A stretch of DNA of 64,000 nucleotides from Stenopsyche tienmushanensis (lineage: Eukaryota > Arthropoda > Insecta > Trichoptera > Stenopsychidae). The translations under genes were made by a program, and so were the position numbers. The notes under the pieces were generated by a model, which saw only the letters and a list, made by a program, of their open reading frames with translations, was not told the DNA's origin and did not search any database. The stretch lies in NCBI GenBank assembly GCA_008973525.1, contig WACJ01000515.1, forward strand, positions 2,418,001 through 2,482,000. The letters run 5' to 3'. Below, piece by piece: positions 50,893 to 62,161 of the stretch (positions within the stretch are counted from its first letter, which is position 1; every line of letters starts with the position of its first letter).

Positions 50893-51264
50893 TTAATTAT
50901 GTTTTAAGGGAGTTTTCTTCCCATTTAACCAGTGGAAGGAACGTAGACCAACTGGATCAACCGTCGTTTGTGATCCTTGGCCCAGAAATAGTGCAGTTTC
51001 ATTCATTTCAATCATGTTAGATAGTTCGTATTTTGAAAAGTCGATACCATCAACAAAAAGCTTAAATGCAAAAGCGCATTTAACAACTTCATTATTTTCA
51101 GACTTAAACATTGTTGTCCATCTTAGAGACAGTTCACGTTGCTGAAGAAAATTATCCAGCCAGTATGTTGATGTTTTGAATTCTTCTGGGGATATATCAA
51201 ATTTTAATGCCATTGTAAGTGTAAATATTTTAATATCAGTCCTGCAAATATTACTATTTTTCAC
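50893..51264 (-). pseudogene. Tigger transposase fragment (HTH joined to DDE start)
   Basis: The minus strand reads STYWLDNFLQQRELSLRWTT (CENP-B HTH), then LSNMIEMNETALFLGQ, the first Asp/Glu region of the DDE domain, followed by TTVDP. The stretch between is shortened. One likely terminus, GGTCTTATTTTCGGAGGACG, is near 51311, upstream of the frame; no matching end was found on the other side. Confidence 0.75.
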
Positions 51265-51439
51265 AATACTATTAAGGCCTTATATTCCAACAATCTTGAA
51301 ATTCACGCTAGGTCTTATTTTCGGAGGACGTCGTATTTTCAGAAAAATATTATTTTTAAAGATTGATTTTATAAATATTATTGATACTTAAAGCATCCAA
51401 ATGCTGAAATATTATTTTTACTACCAAAAATTACATCTA

Positions 51440-52788
51440 CAGGGTGCATTCAAAAAGTAATGCGTCCAAATTCATTAAAAATGTCCAGATTCCAAGTCCA
51501 AATTCATATACAGTGGAACCTCGGGTTACGAGTTTAATTTATTCCGGAAAGTAGTTCGTAAGGTGAAAATCTTGTAACCCGTTACGAGTTTTCCCATAAG
51601 AAATAATGAAAATGCAATTAATTCGTTCTGGATCTCCAAAAATATTGCTATGGAAAGGAAAGGAAAAAACTGCAGGATAGGAGTTGTGTTGGATGGAAGG
51701 ACGACAGTTTTTATAAAACTAAACTCCTCAAAAATATTATCCTGAACTCTCTTGGTGTGGGAAGGAGCATTATTCACAATTAGCATGGCTTTCAGAGGAA
51801 GATTATTATCAAGCAGCTATTTTTTATCTGAGGACTAGTCTTCGTAGATCTATTTTCGGCTGGACTAAGTTACCGAAACGATGAAACTCGTAACCCGAAA
51901 TTTTGCTCGTAAAGTAAGACAAATTGTTGACGAGTCTTAACCTCAAGCTCGTAACCCGAAAAACTCGTAACCGGAAACACTCGTAAGCCGAGGTTCCGCT
52001 GTATTGAAAATATTTGAACAATTACTTTTTTTTTTAAAGTACTCTCCTGCGTTGATACACTTCTGGAGGCGGTGATGGCAGGCCTGGAAGACATCTTAAA
52101 AGGCCTTTTTTGGGACGTCCTTTAGATCCAATGCAATATGAGCTTGGATGGTTTCAATCGTGTCCCATTGTGTTTCTTTCAGGACTCCTTTTAAACGAGA
52201 AAATAAAAAGTCTGAGGGAAACAGATCAGGGCTGTAGGGAGACTGGGTAACTAATGGGATGCGGGTCCTGGTCCGGAACCGTCGACAACGAAGGCGCTGT
52301 GGTTTCGTATGTTGTCGTGATGTAGTTTCCATGCGTCTTTGTGTTCAAATCTTCGGTTACAATGTGATAAATGGTTGTTCTGGTCATATTTTCGTCAATT
52401 CAGGAGGTTGATGAACGTCCACTGTTCGTCGGTGATCTCCTCTCAACCCTCCTTGAATGAATTGTGCCATAGGAAAACTTGTGATATGGACTAGCAATCA
52501 CTGCCAAAGGTCTGCGGAATTAATAAAAACGTTTTGGTGGCGGACTTCCCAAGTTTAATGCAAAATTTAATGGCGATCCAGAGAATTATCAATTGCACCG
52601 TGTTACATTGTTTCAAAAAGAAATTCACGGAAACGCACACCCTGATTCTCTGATAAGTCGGGGGCAACTTTTTAAGGGCTCGTTTTAAAGCTAACACTCT
52701 GCTCAATCTAGCTCATTAGTTTAGATCGTACTGCGGTGTATCGTCGTGCCTGGAAAAAATTGGACGCATTACTTTTTGAACGCACCTG
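51440..52788 (-). mobile_element. mariner-like element, interrupted by a Tigger MITE
   Basis: Left end CAGGGTGCATTCAAAAAGTA; right end, reverse complemented, CAGGTGCGTTCAAAAAGTAA; both flanked by TA. A decayed transposase is on the minus strand: 52332-52096 ends with YSPDLFPSDFLFSRLKGVLK and [20 protein letters not shown], the mariner C-terminus. The third Asp is the D of SPD...SDF in place of the usual CDF. The start of the gene (about 52700-52490) is frameshifted. Confidence 0.85.
51511..52001 (-). mobile_element. Tigger-type element nested in the mariner
   Basis: Ends CAGTGGAACCTCGGGTTACG and, reverse complemented, CAGCGGAACCTCGGCTTACG, with TA flanks (51509-51510, 52002-52003). The minus strand at about 51640-51786 keeps a DDE scrap: LIVNNAPSH, then VVLPSNTTPILQFF, the second Asp/Asn region. 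It is too short to be active. Confidence 0.85.
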
Positions 52789-52842
52789 TATAATACAGTC
52801 CTTGAACTAAGGAATAATTTAAATTTATTAATGATAATGATT

Positions 52843-53420
52843 TTGATATTGAAAACATCGAAGAAATATTGGAGAATCGTACATTGAACGAACAATAATT
52901 AGTCAAAATGTTGGATGAACTTATTATAATTAATGAGCCAGAAAGCAGTTGTACCTATTGCGAAATAGCTGCATGTTTTACATAAAAAATAATAGATTAC
53001 GGCATGGAATTGGCTGATAAATTAAAATATTTGTTTATATATTTGTAAAATAAGCCCATACTAGAAAGAGGGAAGAAATTCAATTACTAAATATTTTGGC
53101 TCCTTATTACGAAATATGTGAAGATTTATGTTATAGGCTCAAATGAATCAATCGCTTGTTTAAGAATTTTTAAAGGCTATATCCAAAAATATTCCTGAAT
53201 CCTTTGATGATGAAAATTCACAACCATTCTCGAAAAAGACTCCAAAATATGGAGTTTTTGTGATAGCAACGATGAATGAATGAATTAATTTTTTTTTAAT
53301 AAACACGTATTATTTTTTGGAATTCAAAGACTATTTTTGTATGAATTTCAAATCTCGTATGACGCGAATTTGTATTACACGACGTTTTTGTGGAACCAAT
53401 TGATCGTGTAGATATATAAA
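52843..53420 (+). pseudogene. Tigger C-terminal tail relic, second copy
   Basis: Parallels 10344-10779: ENIEEILENRTLNEQ, then PESSCTYCE, then LAPYYEICEDL and LKAISKN, with several stops. Near 53355 it continues into CGTATGACGCGAATTTG and CACGACGTTTTTGTGGAACC, which look like an arm of a Tigger terminus. Confidence 0.55.
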
Positions 53421-53634
53421 ACATACGGAATCTCTTATAAATAAGGACTATATACTAAGGGTCTTCGGATAAAAGGTTTTCTCATTGAATGAATAAGAAG
53501 TAAATTTGATAATATAATTTTAATATTTTTTCCGTGTTAATAATATAACATTGTGATTGAATTAATTAATAATTAGTTTGTACATATATTTTAGGCATAG
53601 AATGTATGAATGCAGATCAGGTATATTTTGCTGT

Positions 53635-53965
53635 TTATCCTAGGATGAACGGAAGGAGTAATTTCCACAGGAATGGACGACCTGCTTGATGATCAGCTTT
53701 TTCATAATTTTCACCTCCTTGGGGATTTGCCAATCCGGAGTCTTCATAAGGAGCGCAATACGCCATTGCAACAACGCACAAGACCACGATCATGACCTAA
53801 CAAAATAATTTTAAGTTAATATATAATTGTATACATTAGAAATTAACGAACAAGTGCGAAGATATTGAATAGTACGTGCTATTTACAAATCTGAGATCGT
53901 CATTTTTTTAAAATAACTTTTCACCGTAAAAAATATATTTTTTAACTTACCAATTGGAACTTCAT
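53635..53965 (-). CDS. Secreted short-peptide precursor A (family of three)
   Basis: Two exons, 53951-53965 and 53635-53796, joined by a 154-bp GT-AG intron in phase 0, give 58 residues. Residues 1-20 are a signal peptide (KF start, hydrophobic VMIVVLCVV, end AYCA before Pro21). An acidic spacer follows: PYEDSGLANPQ, then ENYEKADHQ. Arg45 precedes the tail PFLWKLLLPFILG, whose last Gly could be converted to an amide. TATAAAAG lies on the minus strand at 54032-54039, about 70 bp before the ATG. Gene structure and spacer match the genes at 60801 and 61860. The tail resembles short linear membrane-active or signalling peptides in size and hydrophobicity, but I know no homologue and the function is open. 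It lies 8.3 kb downstream of TRAPPC8. Confidence 0.78.
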
Positions 53966-54080
53966 TTTGGATGCTCTTAAGTTGCTGTTTAAGCCTTTAG
54001 ATACAATATTTCTACAATCTGTGTTATTTGACTTTTATATGGTTTGTATTTGTATCAAAATATGGTGGGAGATAAGTTAT
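53966..54080 (-). promoter_or_regulatory. Promoter of peptide gene A
   Basis: TATAAAAG at 54032-54039 on the minus strand. A GATAAG motif lies further upstream at about 54070 (plus-strand reading). No convincing NF-kB site was seen. Confidence 0.5.
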
Positions 54081-54801
54081 TCGATAAAAGCATTTTTATT
54101 TACGACATTTAGCATAATATAAATATATAAGAAAATCGTATTTGAGAAAGGTCACACAGAAAATGTTTTTCGCACGCACTTATAAGTCCATTCGTCCTTC
54201 TGGTAATTTTGCAAGGGTTCCAATCGTGCATTTTAATAATATTTTATTAAAAATACTTTTAAACTTATAAAGGACTCATTCCATGATGACACACTTTTAC
54301 TTTTTATGGAACAGTATTTATATTTGTATATTAATGATTCCAAAAAGAATCTTTCACAAAATTACATTATTTAATAATTACCTAACCATTGTTAAAGCTT
54401 TTATGTAGCCTAATTTGAATTTTTCTTAGGGTTTATAAACAACATATATTAATACTCGTACTATCCAGCTGATGACAATCAATAAATGATTTTTCTGTGT
54501 CTTATAATATAATTTTATTATACAATGTTTGCTAGACCAAATTCAATCAATTGTAACTGCCAAACTGCTGATAACAAACGCTTAAATTATGAATAAACGT
54601 CGACTTATTACATTGTTCACAAGCCATAGCATAGGCTTTTAAGACAAATTCTAAATGACATACGTATCTTAAGAGATGAAAAGTTTTATATATCAAATTC
54701 TGAAAAACGATCCTCAATCGAAATCTTTCAAAAATGTAAAAGGTCCAAGAAAAGCGGATGAAAGTATAAAATATTACTGAGAAGCTGACTAACTGGCTTA
54801 A

Positions 54802-55795
54802 TCCTTTGAGTAGTGAGCTAATTTAAAATCTTCATAGTTTTAGATGCTATATTTGCTTGTCCGCCACTTATCATCCTTACAAATTCACTTGTCTGTCGGG
54901 ACTATAGCGGCGCGAATGAAGCTTATATTTAACACTATCATCACCCAACATTAATCGGTGTTGTTTCTTACGGGACCCAAAGTCGATAGTCGGAGCGTAA
55001 ACAGAAGGAATAACGATGCGATATTATAACGCACAGGATAAACACAAACGACATGTGGTGCATGCGAGAAAGCTCTCCGTCTCAGTCTCCTGAACTGCGC
55101 TAAGTTCTCTCTGTCTCTGTCCGCCTCGGAGCTTCAATGCACAAGAGTGCTCTTTCTGAATAGTGAAGGTCATATCGAAAACCCTTCGATAATACTCCTT
55201 AAAAGGTTAACCTTTTAAAAGGCTAATGTTAGATCGATAAGCTTGACTCTTTCATTAATCAAATCAACAAAAAGTGCTGGAAAAAGGTTAGGAATGCAAG
55301 TTTCGAGGGCGATCTCGAAAGATATTTAAACAGTTGTAATCTGAAAGATATTATAGAAAGATGAAAAATACGCAACAATGAGACGCTGGATTCGCTTTTT
55401 GGGAGACTCGGACTTCGAAGATGCGCATATCTGGTTGACGCAGCGACGAACAAGTTAAATAAATAAACACTGTCAATAGCACAAAGTATTTAGTCATTTC
55501 TTCAAGTAAGCATTATTGGTCGATGAATTTGGATTAACGATCTATACTATCGTGTGATGTACGCAGGAAGTCCTTCGTCTCTGTCTCCCATGCACAGTTA
55601 TCGAACTCCGTCTCTGTCTCTCACTGAGCTCAACGTATAAGAGTTCTCTTTCTGAATCACTGGAATTCGCTCGCAAATACGCGATCATCCTACCATACAG
55701 GTTGATAATGAGCGTTTTTCTAAATAAAGAATGGATATTAAAATTATGAAGTTAAAAATTGTATTGTTAATATGATATTATAATCGATTAAATTC
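54802..55795 (+). repeat. piggyBac-like dispersed repeat, copy B (longest)
   Basis: Preceded by TTAA (54798-54801); starts TCCTTTGAGTAGTGAGC. A second TTAA and the TACTCCTTAAAAGG end near 55200 suggest one element of about 400 bp plus an attached longer module, 55220-55795, that matches 4700-5062. The interior has runs of CTCTGTCTC. Lies between peptide genes A and B. Confidence 0.6.
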
Positions 55796-55799
55796 CACC

Positions 55800-57239
55800 G
55801 ATAATTTGAATTAACGGGTGTTCATAAAAAAGTAAGGACTTGCACAGATCATGACTTGGATGGTTTGTGCTTTTGGATTAGGGCTTAATAATAAATGTAA
55901 CAATTTAACAAAAAAATGCATTAATAATTAGATGCAGATCTTGAACTTTTCACAAAGACTCTTAATATTATTGGTTTGATTATTATAATGGTTTCCATAT
56001 TCACCAGAATTCAATTCATGAATCTCCACAACAGTCATAATCTCATAATATTTTTTTATTATAAGGCAGTGTCATTTGAATCTTCTTGATTCACGTTCCA
56101 GTAATAATTCTATAATTCCTTCGATAACTAAATCAACTTAAGCATTTTTATTCAACCCTTTGGATTTGGGGGAGGAGACTCTTATGCTTTTATTACAAGA
56201 GTTCAACGATCAATTTATTAAAATGTGTTTGTTTTCGAAATAATAGATAATCACTTCATATTAATTGAATGTTGCTAAGACATGATTAATATGTTTCCAT
56301 TTAATATATTAATAAAATGTTTTCTAGTGTAATGAATATAATTTAATTTTATGTATATTTTAAAAAACAAATAAAGCTGAATTTTCCGACAATTTTCACA
56401 AAATAAGTACATTTCGCAATGGAATTAAATTGATAATTTTGTCGCTAATTTTATTGAAGACTATCGTTTAAAAACATGTATGTTAACATCATTATTTAAG
56501 TGACAAACGTGATAGTGTTATAAAAAGATAATAAATCGGGTGATTTTTGGGGACAAAAATTGTCCCCAGTTTATGATTCGTAGATCGTAGATATAAAAAT
56601 GAATACGAAATCTCAATATATTTTTGATATAATTCACAGCCCTATACTTTTAAAATAAAATCCGAGTGATCCATCATGGATTATGGGCCCACGAAAGATG
56701 CAAATTGATTTGATGTAACTGCTTATGATGAAAATTCTCACGAGAAAAACACGTGTCTTCCATTGATTGATTGCGCTTGTGATTTTTGCGCACAAATTTT
56801 GAATTCATTAAATTGAGGGCCAAGGATAAGTATTAGCAAAGGCGTGTTTATCTCAAGACGAGAATTTGGGAAGGTTTATTAAATGGTGGCCCCCAGAATT
56901 TGATGTGTAATAACAAGATCCAAAGGTATGAATTAAATGGGTTCTCCAATCGATATATTGCGGCAAAGACTCATAAAAACATTCGTAATTTGAGTTAGTG
57001 CTTCACAACCGGGTGTTAGATGGCTGCGGATCGTGGATCGTTTATGTTTCTGTGGGAACACTCGAAAAATAAAAGAATTAAAGCTGAATATCACATAAAA
57101 TACAATACTGATATATTGTAGATTGAATGATGTATTTCAGTATTGGGTTTCTTACGGATACTTAATTTCGACTAAATATAAATAATTCGACATCTTTAAT
57201 AACACATTAGTCAATAAGTTCGTAGGATTTTTTTCACTT
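55800..57239. other. Intergenic, no gene seen
   Basis: AT-rich. Contains one perfect 8-bp stem, GGGGACAA-AAA-TTGTCCCC, at 56549-56567. No coding frame or shared repeat was found. Confidence 0.55.
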
Positions 57240-57339
57240 TAAATTTTTTTCTTCTTCATTTGGGGTGTTTTTTTCGCATTTGCTTTAAAAAATCTTACAG
57301 ACTTGTTGAGTGATGTATATATATATATATAGTTCACTC

Positions 57340-57780
57340 ACCACTTCTATACTTAGGACTCTTTTTCGAGATCGGTTGCGAGTTTTCATCATCGGAGGAT
57401 TCAGGTGTAATTTTTGGATTTAGCCTTTAAAAATTCTGTAATGAACGATTGTCTTCTTTTATTGTATAACTTAAACCTTTGCATATTTCGTGATGAAGAG
57501 CCAAAATATTTCAGTGCTCAGGGGTTTAAATACCGATTAATAAGTAAAGGCTTCATGATGAAATCTCCGAAAGAATTAAAACATGAGTAAAGATATTCTT
57601 TCTTTCGCTATCGATATTCTTCCATTCGAATCCCTTCGCATTTATTTCACTCTTTTATATGTAGGTTTGATGGGGTATCTTTATCCAGTACAATTCCGTT
57701 TCATCCACATTGAATATCTGGTCTGATATGATGTAGCCCATGCAATTTCTCATTGATTTTATTAAAAAAATATGTATATA
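57340..57780 (-). pseudogene. Tigger transposase relic, DDE start joined to C-terminal tail
   Basis: On the minus strand, about 57745-57600 reads QIFNVDETELYWIKIPHQTY followed by NAKGFEWKNI. This is the first-Asp region of a Tigger DDE domain. At 57520-57340 comes the tail RRQSFITEFLKAKSKN also seen at 10640-10680. The centre of the domain is deleted and stops are frequent. Confidence 0.7.
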
Positions 57781-58199
57781 AAATGTTTTGTACGAAAATA
57801 TGCCACAAATTAATAGCAATATTATATAAAAACCCGTATTATACGAGGCCCAGGTGTACCAGTAGCCTTTGTATAATCGATATCAGAAAGAACTTATCAA
57901 AAAGGGAGGTAGGAGGAGCTGCTGCTACAGGTTTCATAATAATAAGGGCCTCAATTAGCAATTAAATATATAATATTAGACATAAATTATAGAATTTCAT
58001 TGTTTGCATTTATACTATCATTATTTGAATTTTGAGTCATTTCATATGCAAATGTCATCAAATTAGCACTTTTCTTCTACTAGTAATTCTTGAATATCGA
58101 CGACATTCATATGGTTATGGATATTGTTTGAAATTCATCGAGGAGTTATTGTTTTTAAGCTCTACTTAAGGGACTTTTCTACCTAGTTGATTTAAAAAA

Positions 58200-58400
58200 A
58201 AAATCTTTTTTTTCTTCGTGTATCGGAAAGAACCAATATTTAAGAATACGTTCAGTAAATTTCAAGTCGATATAAATGAAATTCGCAAAGTTATAGGCCG
58301 ACGAGGAGAAGCTGAGCTTCGCAAAACTGAGGAGAAGCGACTTTTTAAACGCGTTTTTCTCGAAACTACTTTTTCCAATTTCACGGAAGTGTTTCCACTA
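58200..58400 (+). repeat. Fragment of a Mutator-like element tail
   Basis: Contains ACGCGTTTTTCTCGAAACTA, also inside the pogo-like elements (about 2545-2570 and 23840-23865) and, in diverged form (CTCGAAACTACATTTT), beside the Mutator-like relic at about 63196. Non-coding remnant; class assignment uncertain. Confidence 0.35.
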
Positions 58401-58459
58401 AATGAGCATTCTTTATGAAATTTGGCAAGCACGTTTATAATAAACATCTTCATAGCATA

Positions 58460-60720
58460 AACTACAATTATCCAAAAATATTTAAAAGTGTTTATTTAAT
58501 AAACAAAAAACTACAAAAAATGTTGGTAAAAACACAAACTTTTCTTTGATCGCTCACTATTTTTTTTTATTTTCCGATATTTTTTCTTAATTATAGTCTA
58601 AAATATACACAATATTATATAAAGTAAAAATATGTTTAATTTATTTACTGCAAATTACTTGTTCAGGAATTAGGACTTCCATGGTGAAGAATGTCATCGC
58701 TCGCGTACCGACATATATGGCTCCCCCCACTCCCACTACCGTATTTTGTCAAATTTTAAAAAATATTTTTATATTCAATAAAGATAGCCTAGTCAACACA
58801 CTAAATATCAACATTCTATATTTAATACTTTTCACATAAAAAAATGTTAAAAAATCGATCACTTTTAGACCTTAACTTTACACAACTTTAAAAAACTGAC
58901 ATAAGTTAAAACTTTTTTGCTTTTTTATAAGCTAAATTTCAAATCTGTTATGATGTTCTTCAACGACTGATTAAATTGATACCAAGAAATTAATTTCTTT
59001 CAAGTTCTTTTGGGAAGAAAGTGAATATTTAAATTCGTAATATATTATTTTTACAGTTAAACATTTCTTTCCATCAAAATAATATCACCTTGTTTGATTA
59101 CTTAGCAATACATTAATTTGAAGAATATACTTATTCCAAAGTATAAACAAAGTTATTATGGAATGGTAAAAGCACAAATGAATGATCGTCTGCTGGATAG
59201 TCGAATAAAATCTTATTTACCATAATTGGAACGATGATATCGACGGTGACGAAACTGTTTTTAAAATAAATGATCATAAGGAAATGTTTTATGGAACATT
59301 TATGGCTCTTTCAATCTTGACCTCCAAATCAATCTGTACCTTTGAACAGCAATAAATTCAATTTGAGTGTAAATTTGAATATTTTAACATGTTTGTTATG
59401 CATTAACATTGAACGAACTCTTAGACTTAAGGACAAGGGCACCCTTAATGTATGTCGATTTGAAAAATTGTCACATATTTAAATTTCATCTTGAAAAAAG
59501 CACCTAAATAATTTTATTGTCTTAGATTTGCAACTAATCTATTTTGCATAAAACATGCTAAAAAATTCAAATTTATGTCACAGACTGCGGCTAATAATTT
59601 ATATTGTTAATAAAATTATAAAATATACTTTCTATTTAATATGAATTTATAATTTTAAATAAATATATGACACGCTTACTTTTTTATTTATTAAATTTTT
59701 AAAATTAAAATAATAATCAACAAATTAAAGTTTGAATTTTTTTATTTATATTTATTTAATATTATATTTAAATATCATCTTGAAGACGTCCTATATTTAA
59801 TTTTTGATATCTTCCAAGTTGAAGTCATTCTTTGGTTTTGGTAATTTACTTCAACTCAGCATATAAGTATGCGAAACAACTGAAAATAAAAACATTGTTA
59901 AATTAATTAAAAAAATATTTAATAACATATATTACTGAGATGAAATTATTCAATATCGCGGTAAAAATACAATTAAAAAACGGAATTCTTAAATCGCAGG
60001 TCGCCATTAAAATTGTTATGGCCTAATACTTCAATTTGAAAATCGTTGAATTTGTAGCATATTGGCCGCAACAAAAACGATTAAGACCAAATGTCGATGC
60101 GTCAAATGTCACTTTAAATGAGCTGTCAAACTGATTGCTTACCACGAATTTCATTTTGAGTATTAAACTAATGTATCTCGTCCAAAATAGTCTTGGTTCT
60201 AAACGAGAACACATATTTGCTTCTATATATATCTTTTTGCGGTGTTGGTGGGGAGGTATTATGAAGGTTTTCCACTATTATCTATACAGAAATTGATAAA
60301 ATATGCCAACAAACGAACGATAAAGCTCATTTAAATTTCAATGACATTACGTATTTTATGATCATTTTCTTGTTATTTGCGAAGAATTACCATATCGATC
60401 TTTTGAGATACAAGCGTGACCCTGACACAGTTCGGGCGGAACGAGTTTTGCGCCAAAATTAATTTCATAACATAACAACTTAAATTACGCAATGTCAAAA
60501 AGTCAGACAATATTTTTGCATATTTCTTCGCATGTATTACATTTGAGTCCTAATTTCGCTTGATGGTATAAAACAAAATGTTACCATGTAATATTTCAAA
60601 ACGTCAACATTTCTGACGTTTGACACACGCGTCGATAAAATAGTACACTGCAATGTCATTGAATTGTTTATGTTTAAAACCATTATATGAATTCTTACAA
60701 CCATCAATGCATCAATTTAT
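58460..60720. other. Intergenic, no gene seen
   Basis: AT-rich, with no frame showing a domain and no fourth member of the peptide family found by eye. Confidence 0.55.
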
Positions 60721-60726
60721 TTTATT
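60721..60726 (-). terminator. Poly(A) signal of peptide gene B
   Basis: AATAAA on the minus strand, 75 bp after the stop codon. Confidence 0.5.
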
Positions 60727-60800
60727 AATAATATAAATTAAGTATAAATATTCCATATTACATAAATATATATTTGTTTCAGCTTTTTAATTCGGTAGTG

Positions 60801-61347
60801 CTATCTCAAGAGAAAGTTCTTGAAGGCTATTAAAATTTTCTGTTTATCTTGTGGTTTCCTATTGTATTCGTTGTCGCTTCGAGGGTTTGAGATTTCAGCA
60901 TCATCGTTGGCTGCACAAATTGTTACCATAAATAGGCACATGAAGATACAAATGATCTGAAAATTATAAATTTGTACTGAATAAAATGCATTTGAAATGT
61001 TTTTCTACCCGTTAATAAATAAATATTTTTATTACGCTACAACAGACATTAGCTGATTATCATTGAATTAATCCTTCTGATATGAATATGGAATTCTTAC
61101 GCAAAAAGTCCTCTTTTTAATAATGTAATATTACTACACACCAATCGAGTGAAAGGTGAGATTGTTAATTCTATGACATTTTTTGTATTTAATATTTATA
61201 AAAATCTATTCTTATGCCAAGTGTTATATAATTTTAAATGAACATAAACTGCTCAAAATTAAAATTAAATCATATTAGCAAGAATGCACCAATTAATGCT
61301 ATATTTTGTTTGTTAAAAGTGTATATATTTACCAATTGAAATCTCAT
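60801..61347 (-). CDS. Secreted short-peptide precursor B (family of three)
   Basis: Exons 61333-61347 and 60801-60956, phase-0 intron of 376 bp, 56 residues. The five codons of exon 1 read MRFQL. The signal peptide ends TICA at residue 20. The spacer is ANDDAEISNPRSDNEYN and then KPQDKQ, with Asn-Pro at 29-30 exactly as in the other two genes. Lys45 precedes the tail ILIAFKNFLLR, which is more cationic than the others and has no C-terminal Gly. TATAAAAG is at 61430-61437 (minus strand). AATAAA at 60721-60726 lies 75 bp after the stop. Divergent from the gene at 61860. It could be a decaying or differently processed member, since the amidation Gly is absent. Confidence 0.78.
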
Positions 61348-61859
61348 TTTTAAACGGTTTATAATTTATGACAAACGTTTACAGTCTGCTGAATGCAATT
61401 GATTTAATAAATAAACATGAAATGTTGTACTTTTATACGCTTCAAAAATATAATAATAGCAAACAAAATCGCAATATCATAACGAAACAAATGTGCTAAA
61501 TCTTTTTATTTTTATAACACAGTGCTTATAGTTGCAAATAGTTGTTTGTAATTTTAAGAAATTCATCTGCAAATATTTTTTCAATGCATGCCATCTGTGC
61601 AATCGATTCGATATTTTTATGCAACTTTACTAATTTTTTCTAAATTTGACCTCATCGTTGCAAGCTTAAAATAAATATTTATGCTGGTGAAATTTTTCGC
61701 AAATTTGAATACGCCTCTTATTGTAATATTTACATTTTATCGGATAGTTTTCTGTGTAATATATATTGTATATATAAAGCGCCATATTTTCAATATACAG
61801 AATTATTCAATTGATAGCATTCAAAGTATCGAAGCGACGATTAAACAATTATAAAAAAA
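61348..61859. promoter_or_regulatory. Divergent promoter of peptide genes B and C
   Basis: A 512-bp interval with a TATA box facing each way: TATAAAAG at 61430-61437 (minus) and TATATAAAG at 61771-61779 (plus), each 80-90 bp from its ATG. GCATTCA occurs downstream of both TATA boxes (minus strand about 61393, plus strand about 61818) and may mark transcription starts. Confidence 0.6.
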
Positions 61860-62098
61860 ATGTTCATCAAATTTGTACGGAGGAGACGTATTCTTAATGA
61901 TTTTTAATCCGTTGATTTTTTAATATAAATAGATATTTTTTAAAGGTTTTATACATCACTTCGTGTTTGATTTTGGCAGTATACTGTGCACCAAGGGATG
62001 ATTCAGGGATTGCAAATCCTCAAAGAGATGATTACAATTTAAAACCTGAAGATGAGCAAAGAGTTATATATCTTTTCTCAAAATTATTCATTGGTTAA
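61860..62098 (+). CDS. Secreted short-peptide precursor C (family of three)
   Basis: Exons 61860-61874 and 61946-62098 with a 71-bp phase-0 intron (GTACGG...TTTAAAG), 55 residues. Exon 1 is again five codons (MFIKF). The signal peptide ends VYCA at residue 20, before Pro21. The spacer PRDDSGIANPQ is nearly that of precursor A (PYEDSGLANPQ), then DDYNLKPEDEQ as in B (NEYNRKPQDKQ). Arg44 precedes the tail VIYLFSKLFIG, with Gly available for amidation. A TATA box lies at 61771. AATAAA is at 62156-62161, 58 bp after the stop. The match to A in one part and B in another makes this the link that shows the three are one family. Confidence 0.8.
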
Positions 62099-62155
62099 AC
62101 AGACATATATATATATATATATATTTAGTAATAAGTCATAATTTTGTATTTTTTT

Positions 62156-62161
62156 AATAAA
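62156..62161 (+). terminator. Poly(A) signal of peptide gene C
   Basis: AATAAA 58 bp after the stop codon, just after an AT microsatellite at 62105-62124. Confidence 0.55.

Noticed and set aside
54990..55140. CTCTGTCTC runs, considered as a microsatellite or regulatory GAGA array
   Set aside because: They are part of the dispersed repeat at several loci, not a locus-specific element.
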